Of a stretch of DNA of 64,000 nt, positions 33,432 to 42,784 are shown one piece after another. Source of the DNA: Kitasatospora viridis (GTDB lineage Bacteria; Actinomycetota; Actinomycetes; Streptomycetales; Streptomycetaceae). The stretch covers positions 1 through 64,000 of the forward strand of contig NZ_VIWT01000007.1 in NCBI RefSeq assembly GCF_007829815.1, written 5' to 3'. How positions within the stretch are numbered: position 1 is the first letter of the stretch; every line of letters starts with the position of its first letter. A program made the translations under genes and the position numbers. The notes beneath the pieces are model-generated. The model was not told the DNA's origin. It searched no databases and worked only from the letters and a program-made list of their open reading frames with translations.

Positions 33432-35784
33432 CGGGGGAGTCGGCCTCGGCCTCGCTGCTGCGGATCAGCTCCTGCACGTGCTCGGCCCGCGGGCTCCCGA
33501 TCTCCGTCAGCACGGCGTGGGCGGCTTGCCAGGACGCGCGGGCCTCGTCGAGGCGGCCCAGGGCCTTGAGGGCGTTGCCGAGGCCGGCGAGCCCCCGCCC
33601 GTGCTGTTCGAGGTCGCCGATCTGCTCGGCGACCCGCAGCTGCTCGGCGTAGACGTCGTGCGCGCGATCGGCCCGGTCGAGGTGCAGGTTCAGGTCGGCG
33701 ACGTTGCTGAGCAGGATGCACTCCGCGCGCCGGTCGCCGTACTCCCGGGCGCCGGTCAGCGCCAGCTGGGTGTAGTCGTACGCCGCCGGCACGTCGCCGA
33801 GCTCGTAGTACGCGACGCCGAGGTTCACCTGGCAGATCATCACGTGCCGCGGATCGCCGCCGTTGGAGCTGATGCTCTGTTCGAGGACGGTGACCGCCTC
33901 GGCGGGCCGGTTGCGGGTGTTGTGCAGCCGGCCTAGTTCGAGCAGGGCCCAGCCCGCGCCGCGCCCGTCACCTGCTTCGCGGTAGAGCCCGAGCGCCTCG
34001 GTGAACATGTCCTCCTGCTCCTCGTACCGGGACATGTTCGCGAGCGCGGTGCCGGCGCCGAGCAGGTTCCAGGCGAGCACCGTCCCGTCGCCACGGGCGC
34101 GGGCGGCTTCCGCCGCTACGGCGTGCGCGTCCACGCTGTTGATCCGGTGGAACCTGAGGTTCCGGAAGTGCGCGAGGATGACCGGGAGTTGCCAGGTGGG
34201 CTCGTAGAGCTGTGCGGCCGCTGCTGCGCCGTGCACCGCGATGAGGTTCGCGTGCTCCGCGTCGAGCCAGGCCAGGGCCGCGGCGTAGGAGTCGAATCCC
34301 AGCGCCGTGGTGTCACCGCCCTCAGTGAGTTCCGGCAACACCGGGGCGTTCATCGTCTTCGCGGCACGGTACGCGGAACGCAGGAACCACTGGACGAGGC
34401 GTTCCAGGGCCGCCGGGCCTTCGCCGCTCTCCGGCGTGTCCGCCGCCGTTTCGAGGGCGTAGGCCCGCAGCAGGTCGTGGAGCTCGTAGCGGCCGGGCGT
34501 GCTCTGGCGGACCAGGTGCTCGTCCAGGAGCTGTTCGAGGGCCTCCTCGGCCGCCGGGACGGGGATCTGCGCGAGGGCGGCCACCATGGCCGGCGTGAAG
34601 TCGGGCCCCGGGTGCTGGCCGATCAGCCGGAACACGCGCCGCAGCGGTTCGGTGAGGTCGCGGTAGGAGAGGTCGAACACGGGGCGGATCGCGCGGCCGC
34701 CGGCCCGCAGCGTCTCCAGCCGGCTGGTCCGCATCCGGTCCGCGAGCTGTGCGAGGGACCACGCGGGCCGCGAGCGGAGCCGTGCCGCGGTCAGCGCCAG
34801 GGCGAGCGGGAGCCGGTCGCAGTAGTCGATGATGCGTGCGGCGGCCTCGGGTTCGGCGGCGACGCGGTCGCGACCGGCGATCCGGCCGAGCAGGTCGAGC
34901 GCCTCGGGGTCGGTGAAGGTGTCGAGCAACTGCGGCGTGGCGCCGTCGAGACCGGCCAGGCTGCGGCGGCTGGTGATCAGGACCAGGCAGCCGGCGCCGG
35001 CGGGGATGAGGTCGCGGACCTGCTCCTCGTTGGCGGCGTTGTCCAGCAGCACCAGCGCGTTGCGGCTGCGCAGCTGGTCGCGGTACATCACCGCGCGCTC
35101 GTCCAGGCTCGCCGGAATCTGCTGCGCGGGCACACCGAGCTGCCGCAGGAACGCCTCCAGGACGGTCGACGGGTCCGCCGGCGCGAGGTCGGGGTCGAAC
35201 CCGCGCAGGTTCACGTGCAACTGGGCGTCGGCGAAGTGCCCGGCGCGGACCAGCTCGTGGGCCGCGTGCACGGCGAGTTGGGTCTTCCCGACGCCGGCCA
35301 TGCCCTCGATCGCGGAGATCACCACTGTCTTCGCGCCGATGCCGTTACCGTCGTCGTCGCCGTTGCCTTCGCCGGTCGCGGCGGTGATCAGCCGGGCGAG
35401 TTCCGCGCGGCGCCCCGTGAAGGTCGCGAGCTCCGCGGGCAGTTGTCCGAAGACGCCGACCGGGCCGCCGGTCTTGACCTGGACGTGCACGCGCACGCAG
35501 GCGGCGCGCCACCGGCCGACGGCGTCCTCGTCCAGGCCCAGTGCGCGGACCACGGCGACCACGAGGTCCTGGTTGAGGCGGCGCCGGCCGGGCTGGAACA
35601 TGTCGGCGATCGTCGACTTCGACACCTGCTGAGTCGGCGCCAGGAACGGTCCGACCCGCTTGGCCAGCTCCCGGAACGACGGATCCCCGGCCCACACCCG
35701 GAGCCGCTCCAACAGCCCGATGTAGTCCGCCAGATCCACCGCCTTGTCCGGATCGGGCAACTCGCCGAGCCGCTCCGCAGCCAT
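33424..35784 (-). CDS. NB-ARC/TPR regulator with N-terminal helix-turn-helix
   Basis: 786 residues. N-terminal ~100 residues contain a helix-turn-helix (KSTIADMFQPGRRRLNQDLV). The NB-ARC ATPase has P-loop GMAGVGKTQ (residues 161-169), NALVLLDNAANEEQV (Walker B) and LPLALALTAARLR. The C-terminal third is a TPR array (LELGRLHNTRNRPAEAVTVL). It is the AfsR-type sensor/switch layout but with an XRE-like, not SARP-like, DNA-binding domain. AGGAGAG precedes the ATG. The target is unknown; a 39-codon ORF and an epimerase gene lie just upstream. Confidence 0.87.
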   Translation of the reverse strand: MAAERLGELPDPDKAVDLADYIGLLERLRVWAGDPSFRELAKRVGPFLAPTQQVSKSTIADMFQPGRRRLNQDLVVAVVRALGLDEDAVGRWRAACVRVHVQVKTGGPVGVFGQLPAELATFTGRRAELARLITAATGEGNGDDDGNGIGAKTVVISAIEGMAGVGKTQLAVHAAHELVRAGHFADAQLHVNLRGFDPDLAPADPSTVLEAFLRQLGVPAQQIPASLDERAVMYRDQLRSRNALVLLDNAANEEQVRDLIPAGAGCLVLITSRRSLAGLDGATPQLLDTFTDPEALDLLGRIAGRDRVAAEPEAAARIIDYCDRLPLALALTAARLRSRPAWSLAQLADRMRTSRLETLRAGGRAIRPVFDLSYRDLTEPLRRVFRLIGQHPGPDFTPAMVAALAQIPVPAAEEALEQLLDEHLVRQSTPGRYELHDLLRAYALETAADTPESGEGPAALERLVQWFLRSAYRAAKTMNAPVLPELTEGGDTTALGFDSYAAALAWLDAEHANLIAVHGAAAAAQLYEPTWQLPVILAHFRNLRFHRINSVDAHAVAAEAARARGDGTVLAWNLLGAGTALANMSRYEEQEDMFTEALGLYREAGDGRGAGWALLELGRLHNTRNRPAEAVTVLEQSISSNGGDPRHVMICQVNLGVAYYELGDVPAAYDYTQLALTGAREYGDRRAECILLSNVADLNLHLDRADRAHDVYAEQLRVAEQIGDLEQHGRGLAGLGNALKALGRLDEARASWQAAHAVLTEIGSPRAEHVQELIRSSEAEADSPAT

Positions 35785-35957
35785 GCTCTCCTCCGCGTCC
35801 TGTCGCCCCTCGTGATCCGGCGCGGGTCAGCCTAGCGTCCGGACTTGTCCGGGAAAGTGGAGGGCGGTCCCGGACACCGGCCATCCTCGGAGCCCGGACA
35901 CCGCTCCGGACCAGCGACTTCGGCTGACGCCACGACTCCCGTCAAGGGGAACCGCTC

Positions 35958-36077
35958 ATGCACACCCACAGAACCGCCGTACCGCCCATGCCCTCCCTCG
36001 TCGGCACCCCGGGTGCACCCTCGGTGACCGGAACGATCCCACGCCACCCGGAGCGCCCCGGCCTGCTCGGCCACTGA
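35958..36077 (+). CDS. Possible 39-residue peptide (within a gene-poor 400-bp gap)
   Basis: The 35785-36183 interval has no clear gene. This ORF begins MHTHRTAVPPMPSLVGT, has AAGGGG seven bases before its ATG and ends before the hairpin at 36149. It is divergent from the NB-ARC regulator. No family recognised; Pro/His/Thr-rich, no signal peptide. A real small peptide or chance; low confidence. Confidence 0.3.
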   Translation: MHTHRTAVPPMPSLVGTPGAPSVTGTIPRHPERPGLLGH

Positions 36078-36148
36078 CCCACACCTCCGGGAAACCGCGG
36101 CGACGGACTCGACGGGGGTGAGCCCGGCGCCGACCAGGGGGTGTGCAC

Positions 36149-36178
36149 GGTGCCCGGTGCCGATCGGCACCGGGCACC
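36149..36178 (-). terminator. Perfect palindromic hairpin after the epimerase gene
   Basis: GGTGCCCGGTGCC...GGCACCGGGCACC, a 30-base perfect palindrome six bases after the epimerase stop. Confidence 0.7.
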
Positions 36179-36183
36179 TCCCG

Positions 36184-36981
36184 TCAGCGCCCGGCCTGCG
36201 TGAAGCGGCCGCCGAGGTAGCGGAACTCCGGGTCGTCAGCAGGGAGTTCGCCGAGCTTCGCGATCAGCCCGGCGGCGAACACCTCGGCGTCGTCCAGCGG
36301 CTGGTAGCCGAGCGCCCGGGCCGAGGTGAGATCCCACCAGGCCCGGGTGTTGCCGGAGATCCCGTAGGCCACGGTGTGGCCGGCCACGGGCCCGGTGAGC
36401 GCGGCGTGCACCAGCCGGGCGCAGTCGCCCGGGCTGAGCCAGGTGGCGAGCATCCGGACGCTGCGGGGTTCGGGGGCGAAGGAGCCGATGCGCAGTGAGA
36501 CCGTCTCCATGCCGTGCCGATCCGCGTACAGCGAGGCGAGGTTCTCCCCGAAGCACTTGGAGAGCCCGTAGTAGGTGTCCGGCCGCTGCGGGGTGCTGTC
36601 CGGCACCCGACCGCCGTCGGCGGGCCGTTCGGTGAACCCCACCGCGTGGTTGCTGCTGGCGTAGACGATCCGCCGCACGCCCGCCGCCCGGGCGGCCTCG
36701 TAGAGCTGGTAGGTGCCCTCGACGTTGGCGGCCATGATGTCGGCGAACGGTGCCTCTCCCGCGATCCCGGCCGCGTGGACGACGGCATCGACGCCGTCCA
36801 TCGCCGCCGCCAGCGCCCCGGCCTCGCGAAGGTCGGCGACGACCGCGTCGGGCTCGCCGGGCACCGGCAGACGGTCGAAGGACCGCAGCTGGTAGCCGTA
36901 GCCGGGCAGCAACTCCCGCAAGCTGGTACCGATGCGGCCGGCGGCACCGGTGAGCAGCACCCGTCGTGGTCGGTTCGCCAT
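36184..36981 (-). CDS. NAD-dependent epimerase/dehydratase, uronate-dehydrogenase-like
   Basis: 265 residues, extended short-chain dehydrogenase. VLLTGAAGRIGTSLREL is the NAD-binding glycine motif. The catalytic YGLSK block appears as TYYGLSKCFGENLASLYADR (Tyr and Lys at about residues 139-143), and a C-terminal EFRYLGGRFT resembles bacterial uronate dehydrogenases. GGAG nine bases before this ATG decides the start over an ATG five codons upstream. Probably oxidises a sugar acid; substrate inferred only from resemblance. It lies between the two NB-ARC regulators. Confidence 0.82.
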   Translation of the reverse strand: MANRPRRVLLTGAAGRIGTSLRELLPGYGYQLRSFDRLPVPGEPDAVVADLREAGALAAAMDGVDAVVHAAGIAGEAPFADIMAANVEGTYQLYEAARAAGVRRIVYASSNHAVGFTERPADGGRVPDSTPQRPDTYYGLSKCFGENLASLYADRHGMETVSLRIGSFAPEPRSVRMLATWLSPGDCARLVHAALTGPVAGHTVAYGISGNTRAWWDLTSARALGYQPLDDAEVFAAGLIAKLGELPADDPEFRYLGGRFTQAGR

Positions 36982-37128
36982 CTGTGGCATCTCCATGGCT
37001 CGTCGCGGACTTCATCGAACTGACAATCGGATCCGGCGCGACCATACTTGATGAACCGACAGGGCCTGCTGGATTAATGGACGTACTCGGGCCGACCGGG
37101 TCGCGCGGAGGCGACCCGCCAGTCGGAA

Positions 37129-39090
37129 CTACGGGCGTGCGAGCGCTGCCGAGTGGGCATCCGCCTGGTCGGCGCGCTGGTCGACGCGCTGGTTGGCACC
37201 GTGCGCGGTGTGCAGGTAGCAGTCGAGCAGCCGCTGCATCGCGCCGGCCACCGCGCCGCCCGCCTCGGCGACGGGCGCGGCCTGCGCCAGACCACGGGCG
37301 TAGGCGCGCAGCAGGTCGTGCATCCGGTAGCGGCCCGGGACCGACTGCAGGAGCAGGCTGCGGTCGAGGAGGGACTCCAGCAGGCGCTCGGCGTGCCGCA
37401 TGCTCGTGCCGAACATGTCCGCGGCGGCGTGGGCGTCCAGGTCCGGCCCCGGGGCCAGCCCCACCAGCTCGAACATGCGCCGCTCGTCCCCGTACAGCAC
37501 CGCGTACGAGGCGTCGAACAGGGACCGCAGGTTGCGCTCGCCGTCCTGGAGCTGGGACAGGCGGTCGGCGCTGTCGTGGATCTGGGCGAGGAGGTCTTCG
37601 ATCCGCAGCGCCCGGTGGTGGCGCAGGCGAGCGCCGACGATGCGCACCGCCAGCGGCAGGCCGCCGCAGAGGGCGACCAGCTGGGAGGCGGCCGGGTGGC
37701 CGGCCGGTGTGCGGTCCGGCCCCGCGACTCTGTGCAACAGGGCGAGCGCCTCGTCCCCGGGCAGCACGTCGAGACTGAGCAGGTGGGCGTCGTCCAGTCC
37801 GGCCAGCACGGTTCGGCTGGTGATCAGGACCAGGCAGCCCGGTGTCCCGGGAAGGAGCGGGCGGACCTGGGCGGTGCCGGCGGCGTTGTCGAGGACGATG
37901 AGGGTGCGGGTGCCGGCCAGTCGGGAGCGGTAGAGCGCCGCACGCTCGGCCGTGTCCTCGGGAATCGACTCCGGCGCCACCCCGAGCGAGCGCAGCAGAA
38001 AGGCGAGGGCGGCGTCGGCCGTGACCGGTTCCAGGCCGGTGGTGCCGCCGCGCAGGTCGACGAACAACTGCCCGTCGGGGAATCGCTCGCTGACACGGTG
38101 AGCGGCACGCACGGCCAGGGCGCTCTTCCCGACGCCGGCCATCCCGTCGATCGCGGAGATCACCACCATCCCGGCGTCACTCCCGGCGGATGCCGAGGCC
38201 GACAGGGCGAGCAGCTCCTCAAGCTCCCGGGAGCGCCCGGTGAAGACCCGGGTGTCGAAGGGCAGTTGCCGCGGCACCGGATCGGCGACCGTGGCAGGCG
38301 ACGCCGTGACGGCAGCGCGCGCGGGTCGCGCTGCGGGGCCCGACAGGAGCAGGGCCGGGTCCGCCCTGAGGATCCGGGCGTGCAGGGCCTGCGATGCCGC
38401 CGAGGGCTCCACCGCGAGCTCGTCCGCCAGCGTGCGGCGCAGCGCACGGTAGGCGTCCAACGCATCGGCCTGCCGCCCGTCCCGGTAGAGCGCGAGCATG
38501 AGCTGCGCCTGGAACGGCTCACGCAGCGGCTGCTCGGCGACCAGCGCGCGCAGCTCGCCCAGGACGTCCCGGTGGTGACCGAGGCTCAGGTCCGCTTCGA
38601 CCCGGCCCTGAAGGGCCTGGAACCGGGCCTCGTTCAGCTGGTGCACCCGTGGGTGGTCCGCCAGGGCGGGAACGTCGTCGAACGGGCGCCCCCGCCACAG
38701 GTCCAGCGCCGCGTGGTACTGCTCGCGGGCGTCCGTCCAGTCCTCGCGCGCGGCGGCGCGCCGCGCGTCGGCGCTGTGCCCCTCGAACAGGTGCAGATCG
38801 AGCGTGCCCGCATCCACGCGCAGGCGGTAGCCCGGCGCGACGGCCTCCAGCAACGGCCCTCCGTCACCGAGGCTCTGACGCAGACGGGTGACCTGGTTGT
38901 ACAGCGACGACACCACTGACGCGGGCTGCTTGCCGTCCCACAGGTACCCGGCGAGTTGATCAGTCGACACGACACTGTTCGCGTGCGCCAGCAGAACCGC
39001 CAGAAGTGTCCGCCGCCGCAGTCCGCGCACCGCCACCACGCCGCCCCCGGCCCCCCGCACGTCGATCGGGCCCAACACGCTGAAACGCAC
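37129..39090 (-). CDS. SARP-type NB-ARC regulator lacking the TPR sensor (AfsR-like, short)
   Basis: 653 residues from a GTG with a GGGGGG ribosome site (VRFSVLGPIDVRG). Order: OmpR-type winged helix (residues ~1-95), bacterial transcriptional activator domain BTAD (~100-245), linker, NB-ARC with P-loop GMAGVGKSAL (~315), Walker B TLIVLDNAAGTAQV, LPLAVRIVGARLRHH, and ARC helix RYRMHDLLRAYARG. AfsR-type proteins go on for ~300 residues of TPR after this point; here it stops with an Arg/Ala/Asp tail. No frameshift is visible, so it may be naturally short. It probably activates a neighbouring gene, such as the divergent secreted lectin-like gene. Confidence 0.87.
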   Translation of the reverse strand: MRFSVLGPIDVRGAGGGVVAVRGLRRRTLLAVLLAHANSVVSTDQLAGYLWDGKQPASVVSSLYNQVTRLRQSLGDGGPLLEAVAPGYRLRVDAGTLDLHLFEGHSADARRAAAREDWTDAREQYHAALDLWRGRPFDDVPALADHPRVHQLNEARFQALQGRVEADLSLGHHRDVLGELRALVAEQPLREPFQAQLMLALYRDGRQADALDAYRALRRTLADELAVEPSAASQALHARILRADPALLLSGPAARPARAAVTASPATVADPVPRQLPFDTRVFTGRSRELEELLALSASASAGSDAGMVVISAIDGMAGVGKSALAVRAAHRVSERFPDGQLFVDLRGGTTGLEPVTADAALAFLLRSLGVAPESIPEDTAERAALYRSRLAGTRTLIVLDNAAGTAQVRPLLPGTPGCLVLITSRTVLAGLDDAHLLSLDVLPGDEALALLHRVAGPDRTPAGHPAASQLVALCGGLPLAVRIVGARLRHHRALRIEDLLAQIHDSADRLSQLQDGERNLRSLFDASYAVLYGDERRMFELVGLAPGPDLDAHAAADMFGTSMRHAERLLESLLDRSLLLQSVPGRYRMHDLLRAYARGLAQAAPVAEAGGAVAGAMQRLLDCYLHTAHGANQRVDQRADQADAHSAALARP

Positions 39091-39238
39091 CCATACCCCC
39101 CGGCACCAGGTTCGAGACGACCACGCACGACAGCCAGATGGTAGTTCCATGACAGGCCGTGTCGACAGGATCACCGCGGCGGGCGGACGAGAACCGCCCG
39201 AGCCGCACACTTCGGCCGACACGACATCGAGGGACGAC

Positions 39239-39835
39239 ATGAATCTCACTCAGGGCCGGGCGAGGGCCGCCAAGGCGGCGGCTCTCGCGACCATCGCCTG
39301 GACGTGCGTGCTGGGGGCGCCCGGCAGCGCCTCGGCCATGGCGCCGGGCACCAACCCGCAGTCCTGGCCCGCGACCTCGTCGCAGTGGATCAACCTGGAG
39401 ACCGGGAACTGTCTGAGCTCCGACGCCGGCCGCCAGGCCGAGCCAGGAGCCGCTGCCAATGTCAACACCGAGGCCTGCGGCTACGCCGGGATTCCCTACC
39501 TCCCCTCCCTCTGGCTGGACCCGTCGCTCGGCCAGACCCTCTACTACGAGATCTTGCGGAGCAGCTGGGACGGCCAGGAAAGCCTGTCGTCGACGAGTGA
39601 CGACTGCCTGGACAGCAACAACGCCATATCGAATGGCAAGCAGGGCTACGTGTACGTCATCCCGTGCAACTGGAACAACTGGCAGATGTGGTCCGAGATG
39701 CCCACGACCGGCGGTCACTGGACCCTGACGAACTACCACACCGGCCTGGCCCTGGACGCCGGCCCCGGCGGCGGGAACGCCGACGGCATCTACGCCAACA
39801 CCCCCAACGGCAACCCCTGGCAGACCTGGCAGTGA
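39239..39835 (+). CDS. Secreted beta-trefoil (ricin-B-like) protein
   Basis: 198 residues. A signal peptide (AAALATIAWTCVLGAPGSASA, cleaved near residue 33) precedes a domain whose strands WINLETGNCLSSD, DDCLDSNNAI...YVIPCNWNNWQMW and WTLTNYHTGLALDAG...NPWQTWQ repeat the QxW-like pattern of beta-trefoil lectins. GAGGGA supports the start. Carbohydrate binding is inferred from the fold only. The divergent SARP gene is a plausible regulator. Confidence 0.75.
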   Translation: MNLTQGRARAAKAAALATIAWTCVLGAPGSASAMAPGTNPQSWPATSSQWINLETGNCLSSDAGRQAEPGAAANVNTEACGYAGIPYLPSLWLDPSLGQTLYYEILRSSWDGQESLSSTSDDCLDSNNAISNGKQGYVYVIPCNWNNWQMWSEMPTTGGHWTLTNYHTGLALDAGPGGGNADGIYANTPNGNPWQTWQ

Positions 39836-39924
39836 CACACCCGGCCTGCCCGGGGAACCCCCTCCGGGCAGGCCGCCTCCCACCCCGAACACCTCGAACA
39901 CCGACCAGCCCAGGACAAGGACCC

Positions 39925-40890
39925 ATGCCGATGCGCAACGCCGTCACCAAGCTGATCCCCTTGGCCCTCGCCACAGCGGGCCTGGCCGGCGCGCTCACGG
40001 CGTGCTCCACACCCCACGCCCCCGCACCGGCCGCGCTCGCCGGCTTCCCATCGGCCCCTCAACCGGACAACCCCGTCGTCTACCGCGACGGCAACACCGA
40101 ACTGCTCGCCGACGGAAGCCTCGTGCTCCCGCTCGACGGTTATGACGCCTACGCACAACCCACCGACCGGACACTGCTCACCGACGCCCTGACCACCGTC
40201 GAGTCCACCTGCATGCAAGCCCACGGCGCACACCTGCCCGCCGGCTACGCCACCATGGACATGCCCAAACCGCTACCACCCCTCACCTACTACGGCGTCA
40301 CCACCACAGCCCAGGCCCGGACCACCGCATACCGACTGCCCGGCACCGACGACACACGGAACACCACCCAGGCACTCGCCACCACCGCCGACCAGAACGC
40401 CTTCTACGGCAACTCCGGCTGCGCCCAGGCCGCACACGCCTCACTCCAGCTCTCCCGGGCCGACAACGCGTTCAACACCGTCCAGGACCTGCGCTCCCAA
40501 GCCCTGCTCTCCCTGATCGCCGACCCCGCGCTGAAGACGGCCAACGCCGCCTGGAGCTCCTGCATGAAGACCGCCGGCTACGACTACGCCACCCCCACCG
40601 GTCCCGGCCACGACAAGTCCCTGCTCGGCAAAGGCCTGCCCACCCCGCCCGGAAGCTCCCTGCCGCCCGTCTCACCCGACGAGCGCACCGCCGCCCAGAC
40701 CGACGTCACCTGCAAACAGAAGACCAACTACCTCCAGACCTACGCCACCCTCGCCGCCGAACACCAGAACCGACTCATCGAACAGAACACGCAGAAGCTC
40801 CAACAGGCCCTGCACGACTGGCAGACCGTCCTGACCACCGCCCGCACCCACGCCGGCGCGCCGCACGGATCCCCGACCCCCACGCCGTGA
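39925..40890 (+). CDS. Predicted lipoprotein, paralogue of the one near 62 kb
   Basis: 321 residues. Signal sequence with lipobox LTAC at about residue 26. Conserved with the lipoprotein at 61344-62258 are the block WSSCMKTAGYDY (paralogue WSNCMKTKGFDY), a second Cys in TAAQTDVTCK (TAAADVSCK in the paralogue), and a C-terminal Gln-rich helix (NRLIEQNTQKLQQ against NKLIAQQQAQLNT). Ninety bp after the beta-trefoil gene, so probably co-transcribed. Function unknown; two conserved Cys suggest a disulfide. Confidence 0.75.
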   Translation: MPMRNAVTKLIPLALATAGLAGALTACSTPHAPAPAALAGFPSAPQPDNPVVYRDGNTELLADGSLVLPLDGYDAYAQPTDRTLLTDALTTVESTCMQAHGAHLPAGYATMDMPKPLPPLTYYGVTTTAQARTTAYRLPGTDDTRNTTQALATTADQNAFYGNSGCAQAAHASLQLSRADNAFNTVQDLRSQALLSLIADPALKTANAAWSSCMKTAGYDYATPTGPGHDKSLLGKGLPTPPGSSLPPVSPDERTAAQTDVTCKQKTNYLQTYATLAAEHQNRLIEQNTQKLQQALHDWQTVLTTARTHAGAPHGSPTPTP

Positions 40891-41110
40891 GCACCCACTG
40901 GTCGTGACCCCCGCCACCAACCTCCGGCCCGCGCCGAGAACTGGCTACCCGTCAGGAAGTGGGACACGATCGGGGGTAGGGTCGGTGGGCCGAGGCTGCG
41001 GGAGCTTTTGCCGCCTCGCGCCGAGGAGTTGAGGGTTCCGAGAGAGGCATGCCGACTGTGCGGGGCGACGGGTGTTCGAGGTTCGGGGCGAGTTCGACGG
41101 GGGTGGGGTG

Positions 41111-42784
41111 GTGAAGGCGCTCCAGGAGGGCGATCCCGCGCGGGTCGGGCCGTACGAGCTGGTCGGGGTGCTGGGTTCGGGCGGGATGGGCAAGGTCTAC
41201 CTGGGGCAGCGCGACGGCGAGCTGGTCGCGGTCAAGGTGATCAACGACGAGCTGGCGCACGACGCCGAGTTCCTCGCCCGGTTCCGCCGCGAGGTGGTCG
41301 CGACGCAGGCGGTGTCCGGGCCGTACGTCGCGGCCGTCAAGGACCACGACGTCGAGGCGGAGCAGCCCTGGCTGGCGACCGAGTATGTGCCCGGTCCCTC
41401 GCTGCACGCGGTGATCGCCGAGCACGGCCCGCTGGCCGTGGTGCCGGTGCGGGCGTTGGGGATGCGGCTGGCCGAGGCACTGGCCGCGATCCACGGGGCG
41501 GGGCTGGTGCACCGGGACGTGAAGCCCGGCAACATCCTGCTGGGCCCGGACGGTCCCCGGCTGATCGACTTCGGGGTCGCGCGCGGTGCGGCGGTGACCA
41601 CCCTGACCCAGACCGGGGTGCTGCTGGGCACCCCGCAGTTCATGGCACCGGAGCAGTTGCAGGGCAAGGGCCGGGTCGGCCCGGCGGCCGACGTGTTCGC
41701 GCTGGGGCTGGTGCTGGCCTTCGCCGCGACCGGTCAGCACCCGTTCGGCCAGACCGACTCCTTCGGGTTCGGCTTCCGGATCGTCTACGAGGAGCCGGAC
41801 CTCGACGCCGTGCCGGCCGAACTGGTCGAGGCGGTCCGGAGCTGCCTGGTCAAGGACCCCGAGCAGCGGCTGACCACCGAGGCGCTGGCGAGGGCGCTGA
41901 ACCTGGGCGAGGCGACGCTCGACGTCAGCGGCGTGACCAGTCTGCGCGAGTACGCCGCCCATCCGCCCACCATTCCGGTCGTGCCGCAGGGGCCGAAGAG
42001 CGGCCGGCGGGCCCGGCTGCGGCGACCGTGGGTGATCGCCGCGGCGGCCGCGGTGGTGATCACTGTGGCGGTCGCCGCCGTGCTGGGTCTGGACGGGCGG
42101 ACGCCGGCGGACAACCAGGGCCTGGGATCGCCGAGCGCCAGTCACCCGGGCTCCTCGCTGCCGGCGACTCCCACGGCGGGTTCCTCGGGTGCGAGCGGTT
42201 CGCCGTCTTCGGCCGCGCCGTCCTCCTCACCACCGTCCTCCTCGCCGCCGTCGTCGCCGTCGGCCGCACCGTCGAGTGGCGCGCCCTCGCTCGCGCAGAC
42301 GCCGAGCGGAGCCGCCGCCAGCCCGCCCAAGGGCTCCGGCAGTGTGGGCACCGGAGGGGGATCGGCCCCCGGGACGGGCGGGACCCCGGGCGGCACCGGC
42401 GGCAGCGGCACGAGCGCGGGCAACTCCGGCGGCACGCCTGGCGGTACGTCAGGAGGCAACGCCCCGCCCCCGAGCCCGGCTCCGCCGCAGGGCTCCCCGC
42501 CACCGGACATGACCCAGTTCAGCTACAAGTTCAACGAGTTCTGCGCCGGCGCGTGCTCGATGCCGCTGACCGTGAGCTGGACTGCCCTGTCGGGCGCGAC
42601 CCGCTACGACATCCACTACGACAACCAGACCGCGAAGGTGGACACCGTCTACTCGGCGACCGGTACCAGCTACCTGATCAACGGCCCGTTCTCCGGAGAC
42701 CACATCTGCCTCACGATGCGAGCCGCCAATCAGTACGGGGCCTCGGCCTGGACCCAGACCGGCTGCTTCGACGTGCCGTACTAG
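41111..42784 (+). CDS. Membrane Ser/Thr protein kinase with extracellular fibronectin-like domain
   Basis: 557 residues. The kinase domain (~10-270) has GSGGMGKVYLG, VAVKVIND (Lys), HRDVKPGNILL and LIDFGVARG, all catalytic residues intact. A membrane segment (VIAAAAAVVITVAVAAVLGL, ~310-330) is followed by ~140 residues of Ser/Pro/Gly linker and a C-terminal domain of about 90 residues with CAGAC...MPLTVSWTALSGATRYDIHY, of fibronectin-III type. GTG chosen because the family begins with a DPxxVGPY block; an upstream GTG 13 codons earlier is possible. It converges on the propeller pilin gene with a 4-base overlap. Confidence 0.9.
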   Translation: MKALQEGDPARVGPYELVGVLGSGGMGKVYLGQRDGELVAVKVINDELAHDAEFLARFRREVVATQAVSGPYVAAVKDHDVEAEQPWLATEYVPGPSLHAVIAEHGPLAVVPVRALGMRLAEALAAIHGAGLVHRDVKPGNILLGPDGPRLIDFGVARGAAVTTLTQTGVLLGTPQFMAPEQLQGKGRVGPAADVFALGLVLAFAATGQHPFGQTDSFGFGFRIVYEEPDLDAVPAELVEAVRSCLVKDPEQRLTTEALARALNLGEATLDVSGVTSLREYAAHPPTIPVVPQGPKSGRRARLRRPWVIAAAAAVVITVAVAAVLGLDGRTPADNQGLGSPSASHPGSSLPATPTAGSSGASGSPSSAAPSSSPPSSSPPSSPSAAPSSGAPSLAQTPSGAAASPPKGSGSVGTGGGSAPGTGGTPGGTGGSGTSAGNSGGTPGGTSGGNAPPPSPAPPQGSPPPDMTQFSYKFNEFCAGACSMPLTVSWTALSGATRYDIHYDNQTAKVDTVYSATGTSYLINGPFSGDHICLTMRAANQYGASAWTQTGCFDVPY

